This document shows positions 10,401-20,178 of a DNA stretch of 64,000 nucleotides, piece after piece (position 1 is the first letter of the stretch; each line of letters begins with the position of its first letter). The notes beneath the pieces were generated by a model that worked only from the letters and a program-made list of their open reading frames with translations, was not told the origin of the DNA and did no database searches. A program made the translations under genes and the position numbers. Origin of the DNA: Toxotes chatareus. Taxonomy: Eukaryota; Chordata; Actinopteri; Toxotidae. The stretch is taken from contig JAFBJY010000301.1 of NCBI GenBank assembly GCA_016801885.1, positions 62,001-126,000 of the forward strand. The letters run 5' to 3'.

Positions 10401-13400
10401 ATAAACTGTTTCTGAGGTGTTTGGGACCAAACAAAATAACCTCAGTTTTGTCTGAATTCAGAAGAAGAAAGTTACAGGTCATCCAGGCCTTTATGTCTTT
10501 AAGACATGCCTGAAGTATGGTTAACTGATCTGTTTCGTCTGGTTTCATAGATAAATATAGCTGGGTATCATCCGCATAGCAATGGAAATTTATTCCATGC
10601 TTCCTGATAATATTGCCTAGGGGAAGCATGTATAAGGTGAACAGTATCGGTCCAAGCACAGAACCCTGTGGAACTCCATGACTTACTCTGGTATATATGG
10701 AGGGATCATCATTAACATGGACAAACTGGTATCTATCTGATAGATATGATTTAAACCAGCCTAGTGCTGTTCCTTTAATCCCAATAACATGTTCCAATCT
10801 ATCCAATAGGATATTATGATCAATGGTGTCAAATGCAGCACTAAGATCTAGCAGGACAAGTATAGAGACGAGTCCATTATCTGATGCTATAAGAAGGTCG
10901 TTGGTAACTTTCACCAGTGCTGTCTCTGTGCTATGATGAACTCTAAATCCTGACTGAAAAACTTCAAACAAACCGTTCCTATGTAGATGGTCGCACAACT
11001 GAGTTGCAACAGCCTTTTCAAGAATTTTAGAATTAAAGGGGAGATTGGATATAGGTCTATAGTTTGCCAAAATGTCAGAGTCCAGAGAAGGCTTTTTAAG
11101 TAAAGGTTTGATAACTGCAACCTTAAAAGCCTGTGGGACATATCCTGTAACCAACGAGAGATTTATCTGATCTAATATGTGAGTGCCAATCAAAGGCAAC
11201 ACATCTTTAAGAAGTCTGGTCGGGATAGGATCCAAAAGACATGTTGATGATTTAGATTTAGAAACTACTGAAGTCAATTCAGCTAGATCTATGGGAGAGA
11301 AACAGTCTAACGACAAATCAGGACTGGCAGACATTTCTAAAGATGCTGTTCTAGACATACCTACATCATTAACAGTTGTAGGCAGGATGAGATGGATTCT
11401 GTCTCTAATGTCTACTATTTTGTTGCTAAAGAAGCTCATAAAGTCATTACTAGTGAGAGCTAGAGGGATGGATGGTACAACAGAGCTATGGCTCTTTGTC
11501 AGCCTGGCTACAGTGCTGAAAAGAAACCTAGGGTTGTTCTTGTTTTCCTCTATTAATGATGAGTAATAGGCAGTTCTTGCCTTACGAAGGGCTTTTTTAT
11601 ACGTTATAAAGCTGTCTTTCCAGGCTAGGCGGAATTCCTCTAAATTAGTGGATAACCATTTCCTTTCCAGCTTTCGTGATATCTGCTTTAAAGTACGTAT
11701 TTGTGAATTGTACCATGGAGCTAGCTTCCTCTGATTACTGACCTTCTTTTTCAAAGGGGCAACAGAGTCAAGGGTTGAACGCAATGAAGCAGCAGTATTA
11801 TCAACTAGATAGTCTATATCTGCTGGAGTAACGCTTAGGCCATTGCCCTCTGTAAGACTGGCACATGGCAGCGGAGATAATAAAGATGGAATAGCTTCCT
11901 TATATTTGATAACAGCATTATCAGACAGAAATCTACAGTAGTTAATTTTTTCTCAGATGCTGTGCAGTTCATTATTGTAAATTCAAATGTTACTAAAGAA
12001 TGATCAGATAAAACAGGGTTCTGAGGGAATACTGTCAAATATTCAGCTTCTATGCCATAGGTTAGTACAAGATCAAGGGTGTGATTAAAACAGTGAGTTG
12101 GTTTGTTAACATTTTGTAAAAAGCCAATTGAGTCTAATACTGAATAGAAAGCAGTCTTAAGGCTGTCATTGTGGGTATCGACATGAATATTAAAGTCGCC
12201 CACTATAATTACTCTATCCGCACTAAGCACTAAATCAGATAAAATTCAGTGAATTCAGACAAAAACTCTGAGTAAGCAGCAGGTGGACGATACACCACAG
12301 CAAATAGTACTGGTTTTTCTGTCTTCCAATTTGGATGTGAGAGGCTGAGGATAAGGCTTTCAAATGTACTATATTTCGGCTTAGGTCTAGGATTAATTAA
12401 TAAACTTGAGTGGTAGATTGCTGCCACTCCTCCTCCTCGGCCTGTGCCTCGAGGAATGTGATAATTAATATGACTAGCAGGGGTTGACTCATTTAGACTG
12501 ACATACTCTTCCTCCTGCAGCCAGGTCTCAGTCAGACAGAATAAATCAATCTGCTGATCCATTATCAAATCATTCACTAACAGAGATTTAGACAAGAGAG
12601 ATCTAATGTTTAATAGCCCACATCTGATTGTGGTGTTTTTAGGTTCAGATGCTTTTGTAGTATAAATTTTTTGAGGTTTTTATGAGTAACACCTCTTGCA
12701 TTTTTTAATTTATGCACTTTTTGTTGACGGGAGCAGACACAGTCTCTATAGGATAAAGGGAATCGTTAGAATGGTAGGAATAATAAGAATCATGAGAATC
12801 ATGGGTGGGTGACAGCTCTAGAGAAACTGCAGAGAAGCGTGTAGGACTGCAACTCTGCATCCTGGTCTCAACTCTGGGTTGTCATGACTTTGGTTTTCTA
12901 ATGAAATCTGTCATATTTCTAGATATGAGAGCTGCACCATCCAAAGTTGGATGGATGCCGCCTCTCCTAATCAGACCAGGTTTTCCCCAAAAAGTTTTCC
13001 AGTTATCAATGAAGGCCACGTCGTTTGCTGGACACCACCTAGACAGCCAGCGACGGAATGAAGACATACTGACTAAACATGTCATCACTGGTCAAATCGG
13101 GCAGGGGTCCAGAGAACACTACAGAGTCCGACATTGTTTTGGCAAAGTTACACACCGACTCCACATTAATTTTAGTGACCTCCGATTGGCGTAATCGGGT
13201 GTCATTACCGCCGACGTGAATAACGATCTTACCAAATCTACGTTTATCCTTAGCCAGCAGTTTTAAATACGATTCAACGTCGCCCGCTCTGGCCCCAGGG
13301 ATGCATTTAACTATAGTCGCTGGAGTCTCTAACTTCACATTTCGCAAAATGGAGCTGCCAATAACCAGAGTTTTTTCCTCAGCGGGTGTGTCGCTGATTG

Positions 13401-16400
13401 GGGAAAATCTGTTTGAAACATGAAGCGGTTGATGGTGAACCACGGGCGTTGTTTCATGCTATGTTTCCTTCGACTGCCACCCAGCCGCCCTGGCTTCCCG
13501 GCTGCTCGGGAGCTGCCGGGAACGGCTGACAGGAGCTAACGTGGGGCGGCTAGCTGTAGCTAATTTAGGCTGGTCCGCATCAGCTACAGGGGACTGACTA
13601 GCTAAGCGCTGCTGCTGGGCGATTATCTATGGTGCGGAGCCGAGCCTCTACTTCCCTAAGTCTCGCCTCCAATGCTACAAAAATGCTACATTTATTACAC
13701 ATACCATTATCGCTAAAGGAGGCAGAGGAGTAACTAAACATCTCACACACCGTGCAAGAGAGAGGAGGGACAGCAGGAGAGAGAGAAGCCATTGCTAACA
13801 GCTAAGCTAGCGGACCAGAGTTAGAGTGATTAGAGTGTAGTGTTAGATTCCGAGGGACACGTGCACCACAGATGTTTAACTAAAGCAATATACGTGTACA
13901 GGAATTCAGAGATTGACCACAGAACACGGCAAAGTAAGAGTTGATTAATAAGCTAGGATAACACTCGTAACACCACAGTGCAGAAGCAGCAAACAGGAAG
14001 TGACACAATACGTTACCACCACGTCAGCACGTGGTGGTAACCTTTATTCCATGTCATTAACTCTGTGTCCTCTCTGTCCCGTAGTCCTGTGCTTGTTTCT
14101 CTCTGGTCTCTCTTTCTCTGTACCTTTCTGCAGGAATCTCTGGCTCCGGAGCTGCATGTTCTCTGTCTGTGGTCTACAATTTCTAACACATTACTATGTT
14201 TAATGTTCCACTCTGCTACAGATACATGTTGGATTAATATTCTATGCAGACTTTAATGTAAATAATTACCAATCATGACAGCTTTTTGCTTATGTGCTCT
14301 GTTTCCTATCATAACTGTAATCGGCTGAGCACACAGTATCCACTTACTGTTTATTAATCTGAATGCTGGTCCTCTAACATTGTTCACTGCTAACCCTGTT
14401 TGTGTCATGTTTTATGTGCTGCATGTCCTTCTCCTCCTCTCCTCCATTCCCAGCTGTCTTATCTTCCTCCTTTTCCTCCTTTCACCCAGTTTGGCCATCA
14501 GCAGGAGGATCCCCATATGAGCCAGGTTCTGCTCAAGGTTTCTTCCTGTTAAAAGGAGTTTTTTCTTGCTACTGTCACCTTAAGTGCTTGCTCTAGGTCT
14601 CTGTAAAGTGCTTTCATACAATTTTGCCTGTGGAAGGAGCTATATAAATAAAATTGAGTTGAAAATTTAACTGTCATGTTTCCAATAGAATCAAACAGAA
14701 AGGATTTGAATCAGAGCCAATGGAAGAGGATCATCAATGTAGAAACTCCTCAGTGGTTAGCAGGTGGATAAAGAGCAGATATTTCTGCTTCACTGAACAA
14801 ATCTGTGTTTGATGTTTGGCCCAGTTTTCAAATGCAGGTCTGTTAGTTTGCTGTGAGCTGCAGAGCAAACTGAGAGTTTTGTGACTTTGATTGTCCTTTC
14901 AACACAAATGTTATTTGACTTTTTCTTCATTGTTTCCTCTTCAGACTGAGCAGCTGTAACCTCTCAGAGAGAAGCTGTGAAGCTCTGTCCTCAGTTCTCA
15001 GCTCCCAGTCCTCTAGTCTGAGACACCTAGACCTGAATAACAACAAGCTGCAGGATTCAGGGGTGAAGCTTCTGTCTGCTGGACTGGAGAGTCCACACTG
15101 TATCCTGGAGACTCTCAGGTCAGATCAAGTTCCAGTTTGTTTGAAATGACTGCAGATATTTCTTGAGTATAATAATCTAATGATTCTCATAGTTTATACA
15201 ATCTTTGATTGTTTCAGTCTATCTCAGATTCAGCTTCATATTCTTAAGAGCTTGCATATATGAACTCTGACTGAGATACAGAAACTCATTTATGCTTTAC
15301 TATAAAGTGGTTTAGATGATTACATGTCAGTGTTAATGTCAATAAAAACTATGATAAAAATTCACTGACATTCACTTTTATTTCACTATGAAATCAAGAT
15401 TTCAACTTAATACTAAGTACTGAGAACTGTGACAAAATATATTACGTTTAACAAGACATTGCAAAAATGAGTGGAAGTGGAACACAGATTAATGCAAAAA
15501 CATTAACAGCTTCATATTCCTTTTAGTTTGTACTAATAATTTAATATAAGGTCTCACTAAAGGAGTAAGTTGAGGATTAATGTGGACAGTCAAACATGTT
15601 AGCATTTTTACTCAATAGCTTTCAGGTCATGTGACCGAATGACTCAAAATCAGTGCAGAATCACAGTACTCCACTGGCTGGTTGCGATACACCTCTTTTT
15701 ACTCCATTTTAACACTCCTGATCATCAATTTTGGATATATATCATCAATTTTTTCAATTCACCTCCAGGTCATATGACATAATGATTCAAAACCAGTACA
15801 AGATCACACCAAGGGGGGAGTTGTAGGTTTCAGCAGTGAGGATCACTTCTGTGTTCAAAAAGCTGCAGTTCCTCGGCTGCCGCTGGGGGCTGGCTCCAGA
15901 AGTGAGCAATTCTTCATTGAACCCCATGTTAAAATAGCCAACTTTACAGCCTAAAAAAACATATTTACAGCCTGGTACATTTTTCGTTTCTGGTCTTCAT
16001 TGATAGTTTAATTGCCGATTTATGGTCACTGCTGATACAGATAGAGGACTGGAGCAGCTAATGTTAGGAACCCTGTTGCAGTGTGTTCCGTGCTCTCAGA
16101 GTCTGTTTATTGTGGGAATATATATTTTTCTGTTCCGACATTGCATGGACAGAGCAGCTCCGTCAGTAAGCGATGGTGTGCTGCTGTAACTGTAAGTGGA
16201 TAGTGGGTGGAGGCAGCGGTGAAAAGCGGTAAATATTAAATATTAAACATTTTAATATATTATTATCATTATTTTTTTATCGTTATTAATAATAATGACA
16301 ATAATAATAATACTGTTTTTAACTTTTGAATATATTTTTCAATATAAGATAATAATGATTGTTTCACAGTTAAATAACTAGGCTAGAAATACATTTTCCC

Positions 16401-19400
16401 CCACAACTCCACCAAACCCTGCAGCTCCATCTAAAACCTCTCTATCTGAAACAGTCATGTTTAAAACATGGCAGCAACATTATGATCTCTGTTGTATGTT
16501 GTGTGTCGCGGTTACACGGGGTCGAGCTAGTTGGGTCGGACTCGGGGACTGTCGTGTGGTGGATGTAGCTGCGTGTAAATTCTATTCTGGATTTTACAGG
16601 GAGTCAATGCAGAGAAGCCAGTACAGGAGTAATATAATCTCGTTTCCTGGTTCCTGTCAGTACTCGTGCTGCAGCTTTTTGAATCAGCTGGAGAGCCTTT
16701 AGAGACTTTTTTGGGACAGCCTGATAATAAGGAATTGCAATAGACAAGTGTAAAAGTAACAAACTTTACTTTTAGGCTGGACAAAAGTGGCATCTGCATC
16801 ATTATGTTAAATCAATGTGAGGGTCTAATCCTGCAGAGGGAAAAATCAGACCAGGTGTTGTGAACCAAGTCTTTAATTTAATGCAGCATGGAGACAAGAC
16901 ATACAGTTCAGAGTGTGTTCTGTAGTGTTGATTATAACACGCCTAATTGTCCAAATACTTACGGCCATTACTGTACATGTCTATTTATGTGTCATATTTA
17001 CCTGTCATGTCTCTAACTTGTTGAGACATGAGCAAACTGAGAGTTTTGTGCCTTTGATTGTCCTTTCAACACAAATGTTATTTGACTTTTTCTTCATTGT
17101 TTCCTCTTCAGACTGAGCAGCTGTAACCTCTCAGAGAGAAGCTGTGAAGATCTGTCCTCAGTTCTCAGCTCCCAGTCCTCTAGTCTGAGACACCTGGGCC
17201 TGGGTAACAATGACCTGCAGGATTCAGGAGTGAAGCTTCTGTCTGCTGGACTGAAGAGTCCACACTGTACCCTGGAGACTCTCAGGTCAGGACCTGTTTA
17301 GCTGATGATTTGCTCATAACTGATTTACATCAGTGGATAAACAGCCAACTTGTGTAGGATTGTTCAAAGTAAATTTTACTTAAGTTCAGCAGAACTTTCT
17401 AGACTCAGACAATTATTCATCATTTCAGGAATTTGCCTTAAATGCACTGAACCTTGACCAAAATGGACCAGAACCAAAAACAAAAATATGAACAAAAAAG
17501 AACAACAATACAGAGCAGCAGGTATTGACAGAGGGTTCCTGTGTGATGTTGTGTGTGTCTGCAGGCTGCCAGGATGTCTGATCACAGAGGAAGGCTGTGC
17601 TTCTCTGGCCTCAACTCTGAGCTCCAACCCCTCCCATCTGAGAGAGCTGGACCTGAGCTACAATCATCCAGGAGACTCAGGAGTGAAGCTGCTGTCTGCT
17701 GGACTGAAGGATCCACATTGGAGACTGGACACCCTCAGGTATAGAGGGGCCTGCTGCAGCCACAGACAGTGTGTGATAGAGGAGGAAGAGCTGGAAACAT
17801 TTAGTGTGTCACAGCTGAACGGAAGTGCTTTGAATTCAACAGCACAAAGAGGGGTTTTCTCTAATTCTGACTTCAGTATCTCATCATGACTCATTGTGTC
17901 ATATTTAAGAGAAAGTATGTGACAATCATTAAATCAGATGTGGTCAGCTGTTTTCTGTGACCTGAGCAGGACTTTCTCAGACTGGATTTCATGCTGCATC
18001 AGCACAAAGCTAGCATGGAAACATTTGAGCTGCAGCTGGTTGAACTGCTCCTGTACCAACAGAGCCACTTTGAGCACTCAGAGTGCTTTCACCACAACAA
18101 CCCCAAAGACTTTAGATGCCTGTTCAGTGCTGACACACTAATGATGCTGACTCACCTTTCCACACTCTCACCAGATATTATACTTCTGGGAGATTTTAAC
18201 ATTCACATGGACAATGCCAATAATACTCTCATCAAGGACTTCACATCCTGTTTGGACAGTTTTGGACTACAGCAATATACTAACCTTCACACGCATATTA
18301 AAGGACACATTCTGGATTTAATGTGCTACTCAGGTGTTACACCTGTTGACTGCAAAGCAGACTCCCTCCCTTTCTCTGACCATATGCTGTTGTCAGCATA
18401 CTCAAGAAACCTGGTTCAGATCCCAACAATCTCAATAATTTTCAACCCATTTAAAATCTTCCCTTCATCTCGAAAATTCTTGAAAAAACAGTTGCCACTC
18501 AACTCCATACACATTTATCCTGCAATAATTTATATGAACAATTCCAGTCTGGTTTCAGTCCCTCCATAGCACTGAAACTGCACTTCTCAAAATCACCAAT
18601 GACCTCCTCCTGGCTGCCGACACTGGTTCACTATCCATTCTCCTCCTACTTGATCTGAGTGCAGCCTTCGACACAATTTCACACAACATCCTTCTGGACA
18701 GACTCTCCTCCATTAACATCACAAACTCACCCCTCAACTGGTTCCACTCTCAGGCCGCACTCAGTTCATCCAGCTAAAATCATTCACCTCTCACTTAGTC
18801 CCAGTCACTACAGGCATGCCCCAGGGCTCTGTCCTGGGGCCCCTGCTGTTCATCATCTACCTTCTCCCTCTTGGTCACATCTTCCGTAAATATTGCATTC
18901 ATTTTCATTGCTATGCGGATGACACCCAGCTCTACCTTTCAACCAAACCCAACATTACACTCCCTCCCTCTTCCCTTACCAATTGCCTCCTTGAAATAAA
19001 ATCCTGGTTCACCTCAAACTTCCTCAAATTAAACAGTAACAAAACAGAACTTAAAACTCTAAAATATCCATGATCAATAATCAGCTGAACCTCTCTGAGA
19101 TCCTGATCTTGTCATTCTGAGATCTTTTGTTGTGTCTGACACCAAAAGTGATATTAAATGGAGAAGACAAATGATGAAATCTTTCCTCCATGTCACCTCC
19201 CTGCTCCGTATAATTCCAAGATAAGGACTCCAGGTCCTTTGTCTCTTTGCTGAATGAACAGAATAACCAAACCATCTGTGTGTGAGATCCATGTAATGTC
19301 CATGTTTGCATGCTGAAAGAGAACGTGCTGGTCTGATCCCCCTCCTCCTTTCAGGGTGGAGCCTGGTGGAGTCCGATGGTTGAGACCAGGTCTGAGGAAG

Positions 19401-20074
19401 TGTAAGTGTGGTTTTCATTTGATTCCTGAAAACAAAGCAGCTCACATTCAACCATCTTCAATGTGTCAATCAATGTTCAGGTGATAGATCAATAACTACA
19501 GCTGTGTTGTGTCTTCTTCTCTCCATCAGATTTCTGTGAACTCACCATCGACACAAACACAATAAACAGAAAGATCAAACTGTCTGACAACAACAGGAAG
19601 GTGACACATTCGGATAATCAGTCATATCCTGATCATCCAGATAGATTTGACCAGTGTCCTCAGCTGCTGTGTAGTAATGGTCTGACTGGTCGCTGTTACT
19701 GGGAGGTCGAGTGGAGTGGAAGGGTTTATATATCAGTGAGTTACAGAGGAATCAGAAGGAAAGGAGACAGAGAAAACTGTTTGTTTGGAAGGAACGATCA
19801 GTCCTGGAATCTGATCTGCTCTGATGAGGGTTACTCTGTTTGGCACAATAAAAAAAAGACACCTGTCTCCTCCTCATCATCATCCTCCTCTGTCTCTGAC
19901 AGAGTAGCAGTGTATGTGGACTGTCCTGCTGGCTCTCTGTCCTTCTACAGAGTCTCTTCTGACTCACTGATCCACCTCTACACCTTCAACACCACATTCA
20001 CTGAACCTCTGTATCCTGGGTTTGGGCTCTGGTTCGAGTCGTCTGGTTCCTCAGTGTCTCTGTGTAGAGTGTAG
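4361..20074 (+). CDS. NLR copy A: NLRC3-like NACHT-LRR-B30.2 protein (spliced gene)
   Basis: A multi-exon gene whose exons match the fish NLR-C/NLRC3-like family: short N-terminal exons, a pre-NACHT exon, a 1.8-kb NACHT exon, three LRR exons and a PRY-SPRY end. The exon set is 4312-4447, about 4567-4700, 4814-4930, 5472-5550, 5713-5941, 6106-7907, 14945-15118, 17112-17285, 17565-17738, 19355-19401 and 19530-20074. From 4814 onward the splice phases mostly agree. Such proteins are cytosolic pattern-recognition ATPases. Start ATG 4361 is chosen because it opens the family N-terminus MNQCEDREEG. The frame is lost in three places: near 4391-4400, in the A run at 6525-6528, and near 7650. Either the copy is a young pseudogene or the assembly has single-base errors. 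Introns carry several LINEs. Confidence 0.75.
4567..4700 (+). CDS. NLR copy A, N-terminal repeat exon 1
   Basis: It reads PEQQQHTPDSAGPG and then SCVSMKSDRSKGG and QPPSAAKK up to a GTGAGC donor. The same exon type is repeated at 4814-4930, and fish NLR-C genes carry variable numbers of this short proline-rich exon. The exact acceptor is ambiguous between two AG dinucleotides at 4564 and 4566, which affects phase. Confidence 0.55.
4814..4930 (+). CDS. NLR copy A, N-terminal repeat exon 2
   Basis: This 117-bp exon lies between CACTAG and GTGAGC. It reads IHQRPDLPVPEPSCVSMKSD and ends in QPPSAAKK, nearly the same as the preceding exon, so the pair is an internal exon duplication. It is in frame throughout. 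Confidence 0.65.
5472..5550 (+). CDS. NLR copy A, short exon before the pre-NACHT exon
   Basis: A 79-bp exon bounded by CTCCACAG and GTCTGTAC. It reads VDQESSEVPSAQSAQQHQ and ends LDSIFM, and in this family it joins directly to LLEENIVTFV of the next exon. Phases agree. The same exon is recognisable in copies B (41796-41872) and C (55444-55522). Confidence 0.65.
5713..5941 (+). CDS. NLR copy A, helical pre-NACHT exon
   Basis: A 229-bp open exon between TTCTGTTCCAG and GTAAGAGG. It encodes LLEENIVTFVKKELKKIQKV, then an acidic segment with DEEVLDGEDEEQRR, then FLRRMKQEELADCLHS. The high charge and periodic leucines suggest helices, consistent with a death-fold-like or linker region ahead of FISNA in fish NLR-C proteins. 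The last base and the next exon form one codon in the right phase. Confidence 0.7.
6106..7907 (+). CDS. NLR copy A, FISNA-NACHT exon
   Basis: One 1,802-bp exon between CATTCAG and GTAAGTG. It begins with the FISNA segment (KSTLKKKFQCVFEGI, LLNQIYTELYITEGG). Walker A GVAGIGKT is at 6396-6419 and Walker B LFIFDGLDEC at 6611-6640. Winged-helix and NOD-associated helices follow, with CFVHLSLQEFLAALHV near 7315-7360, then the pre-LRR helices to 7907. The nucleotide-binding motifs are intact, so the domain could act as an ATP-driven oligomerisation switch. Two frame breaks interrupt it: a base appears to be missing in the A run 6525-6528 (KEK to FSLVE), and another near 7647-7652. Both lie in short runs of one or two bases. 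All other sequence is open, which favours a functional gene with assembly errors or a very recent pseudogene. Confidence 0.8.
8367..8870 (+). mobile_element. Older L2-type LINE, 3' half, left part
   Basis: The RT N-terminal motif AKYRPIS jumps directly to the C-terminal region (KIRNILSQSDAEKLVHAF, SRLDYCNSLLSG, VLTSLHWIPVKSR), so about 0.9 kb of RT is deleted. A stop follows QAPSYL. The 3' untranslated region begins and is cut at about 8870 by the antisense L2. The rest resumes at about 14042. It lies in the NACHT-LRR intron of copy A. Confidence 0.75.
9736..11784 (-). CDS. L2 LINE ORF2, reverse transcriptase part
   Basis: An open frame of 682 residues. RT motifs in order are ANYRPISNLPF, LLDLSAAFDTIDH (catalytic Asp), GVPQGSVLGP and HCYADDTQLYLS (catalytic Asp pair), followed by the thumb and the C-terminal region with SRLDYCNSLLSG. 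It would copy the element RNA at a nicked target. The first Met is probably internal, because the endonuclease domain upstream belongs to the same ORF2 but is separated by a frame shift near 11935. The absence of stops suggests recent activity. Confidence 0.85.
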   Translation of the reverse strand: MRSTLDSVAPLKKKVSNQRKLAPWYNSQIRTLKQISRKLERKWLSTNLEEFRLAWKDSFITYKKALRKARTAYYSSLIEENKNNPRFLFSTVARLTKSHSSVVPSIPLALTSNDFMSFFSNKIVDIRDRIHLILPTTVNDVGMSRTASLEMSASPDLSLDCFSPIDLAELTSVVSKSKSSTCLLDPIPTRLLKDVLPLIGTHILDQINLSLVTGYVPQAFKVAVIKPLLKKPSLDSDILANYRPISNLPFNSKILEKAVATQLCDHLHRNGLFEVFQSGFRVHHSTETALVKVTNDLLIASDNGLVSILVLLDLSAAFDTIDHNILLDRLEHVIGIKGTALGWFKSYLSDRYQFVHVNDDPSIYTRVSHGVPQGSVLGPILFTLYMLPLGNIIRKHGINFHCYADDTQLYLSMKPDETDQLTILQACLKDIKAWMTCNFLLLNSDKTEVILFGPKHLRNSLSNHIVTLDGINLASSTTVRNLGVIFDQDLSFNSHIKQVSRTAFFHLRNISKIRNILSQSDAEKLVHAFVTSRLDYCNSLLSGCPVNYLKSIQLIQNAAARVLTGISKRDHITPVLTSLHWLPVKSRIDFKILLLTYKALNGQAPSYLKELIVPYHPNRLLRSQNAGLLMVPKISKSRMGGRAFSYQAPLLWNQLPVWVREADTLSNFKTKLKTFLFDKAYN
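11835..12595 (-). CDS. L2 LINE ORF2, endonuclease part (frameshifted)
   Basis: It reads DQQIDLFCLTETWLQEEE, then FAVVYRPPAAYSEF, then IIVGDFNIHVDTHNDS and LSDHSLVTFEF, the ordered motifs of an APE-type endonuclease (TETW, YRPP, GDFN, SDH). A frame change near 12230-12240 separates the first part from GDFN, and another near 11935 separates the domain from RT. The active-site residues are otherwise present. Confidence 0.75.
12882..13443 (-). CDS. L2 LINE ORF1, SGNH esterase-like domain (frameshifted)
   Basis: The blocks of an SGNH/GDSL hydrolase can be read: LVIGSSILRNVKL (Ser block), IPGARAGDVE (Gly block), VIHVGGNDTRL (Asn block) and, after a frame change near 13040-13090, GGIHPTLDG (His block). 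Such domains are known in ORF1 of L2 and CR1 elements and may act on lipid or assist RNP delivery, but their role is not settled. All four blocks are present but not in one frame. Confidence 0.65.
13598..13792 (-). CDS. L2 LINE ORF1 N-terminal segment
   Basis: It starts MASLSPAVPPLSCTVCEMF and ends with a short heptad-like stretch (ALEARLREVEARLRTI). Cysteines at CTVC and CNKC suggest a small zinc-binding motif ahead of a coiled coil, as in several L2/CR1 ORF1 proteins. It is separated from the esterase part by a stop at 13598 and about 150 bases. Confidence 0.5.
   Translation of the reverse strand: MASLSPAVPPLSCTVCEMFSYSSASFSDNGMCNKCSIFVALEARLREVEARLRTIDNRPAAALS
14012..14041. repeat. Perfect 13-bp stem hairpin at the L2 5' end
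   Basis: GTTACCACCACGT, a four-base loop CAGC, then ACGTGGTGGTAAC form a perfect inverted repeat. It lies exactly at the junction between the antisense L2 and the older sense L2, so it is probably the 5' terminus of the L2 RNA. Confidence 0.8.
14042..14665 (+). mobile_element. Older L2-type LINE, 3' untranslated part, right part
   Basis: It continues the older sense L2 cut at 8870. It begins CCTTTATTCCATGTCATTAAC and ends in GGAAGGAGCTATATAAATAAAATTGAGTTG, the L2 3' end seen in the opposite sense at 8871-9580 and 28775-29460. It has no coding content. The bases from 14666 to 14944 are NLR intron. Confidence 0.75.
14945..15118 (+). CDS. NLR copy A, LRR exon 1
   Basis: A 174-bp phase-conserved exon between TTCAG and GTCAG. 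It encodes LSSCNLSERSCEALSSVL, then SSLRHLDLNNNKLQDSGVKL and LLSAGLESPHC, that is two ribonuclease-inhibitor-type LRRs. The upstream 80 intron bases are nearly identical to those before LRR exon 2, so the exon was duplicated with its flank. Confidence 0.8.
15119..17111 (+). other. Intron between LRR exons 1 and 2
   Basis: It contains an L2 fragment (16575-16770, - strand), an AT-rich stretch near 16240-16380, and a segment near 15850-16000 (CTGGCTCCAGAAGTGAGCAA) that resembles a common fish interspersed repeat but could not be classified. The piece at 16935-16990 (CCAAATACTTACGGCC) repeats a segment near 8315-8340. No exon was seen. Confidence 0.5.
16575..16770 (-). mobile_element. L2-like LINE fragment
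   Basis: Its reverse complement aligns with the C-terminal RT region of the L2 at 10010-10200 (YCNSLLSG can be read in one frame), with many differences. It is an old, short fragment. Confidence 0.6.
17112..17285 (+). CDS. NLR copy A, LRR exon 2
   Basis: A 174-bp exon with the same phase as LRR exon 1 and reading LSSCNLSERSCEDLSSVL, then LRHLGLGNNDLQDSGVKLL. It differs from exon 1 by few substitutions, which indicates recent exon duplication or conversion. Confidence 0.8.
17565..17738 (+). CDS. NLR copy A, LRR exon 3 (divergent)
   Basis: A 174-bp exon between CTGCAG and GTATAG. It encodes LPGCLITEEGCASLASTL, then HLRELDLSYNHPGDSGVKLL. It belongs to the terminal LRR subtype that in fish NLR-C genes directly precedes the B30.2 exons. 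It is in phase with the next exon. Confidence 0.8.
18150..19075 (+). mobile_element. LINE fragment (L2/Maui-like) in the LRR-SPRY intron
   Basis: It holds an endonuclease C-terminus (IILLGDFNIHMDNANN, PFSDHML) and a degraded RT. RT motifs FQSGF, DLSAAFDTISHNIL (in shifted frames), MPQGSVLGPLLFIIY and HCYADDTQLYLS appear in order but with stops and a large deletion between endonuclease and RT. It is a distinct family from the L2 at 8871-14041. Confidence 0.7.
19355..20074 (+). CDS. NLR copy A, PRY-SPRY (B30.2) exons
   Basis: A 47-bp exon (19355-19401, VEPGGVRWLRPGLRK) is spliced in phase to a 545-bp terminal exon (19530-20074). The second reads FCELTIDTNTINRKIKLSDN (PRY), then RCYWEVEWSG, DRVAVYVDCPAGSLSFYRV and YPGFGLWF (SPRY), ending in TAG after SLCRV. 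All core B30.2 motifs are present and the exons are open. A serine run (SSSSSSSSVS) sits in one surface loop. C-terminal B30.2 domains are common in fish NLR-C proteins and probably bind ligand. Confidence 0.85.
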
Positions 20075-20172
20075 CAGAGAGAGTCTCCTCCTGTCAGAGA
20101 AACTGTTGAACACATAGTTCAGTCTGTACATGTCTGTCTCTTTCACTCACACACACCTTTTCAGATTCATGT

Positions 20173-20178
20173 ATTAAA
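20173..20178 (+). promoter_or_regulatory. Candidate poly(A) signal of NLR copy A
   Basis: ATTAAA lies 99 bases after the stop codon of the B30.2 exon. It is the first common variant signal after the stop. No cleavage site data can be read from sequence alone. Confidence 0.4.

Larger units (their letters stand above)
8871..14041 (-). mobile_element. Nearly full-length L2-clade LINE, inserted antisense in the NLR intron
   Basis: About 5.2 kb, read right to left: a 5' region starting with a hairpin (14012-14041), an ORF1 with a short N-terminal segment (13598-13792) and an SGNH esterase domain (13443-12882), ORF2 endonuclease (12595-11835), ORF2 reverse transcriptase (11784-9736), and a 3' untranslated region of about 850 bases ending in repeats of ATTCA at 8871-8890. 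Terminal short tandem repeats and an ORF1 esterase are typical of L2/CR1-group elements. ORF1 and the endonuclease part of ORF2 are broken by single frame shifts, while RT is fully open for 682 codons, so insertion is fairly recent. It sits inside an older L2 in opposite orientation. Confidence 0.8.

Noticed and set aside
11183..11566. 127-codon + strand ORF
   Set aside because: It is opposite the L2 RT frame, a shadow. The similar ORF at 24282-24710 on the - strand is the same shadow in the second L2.
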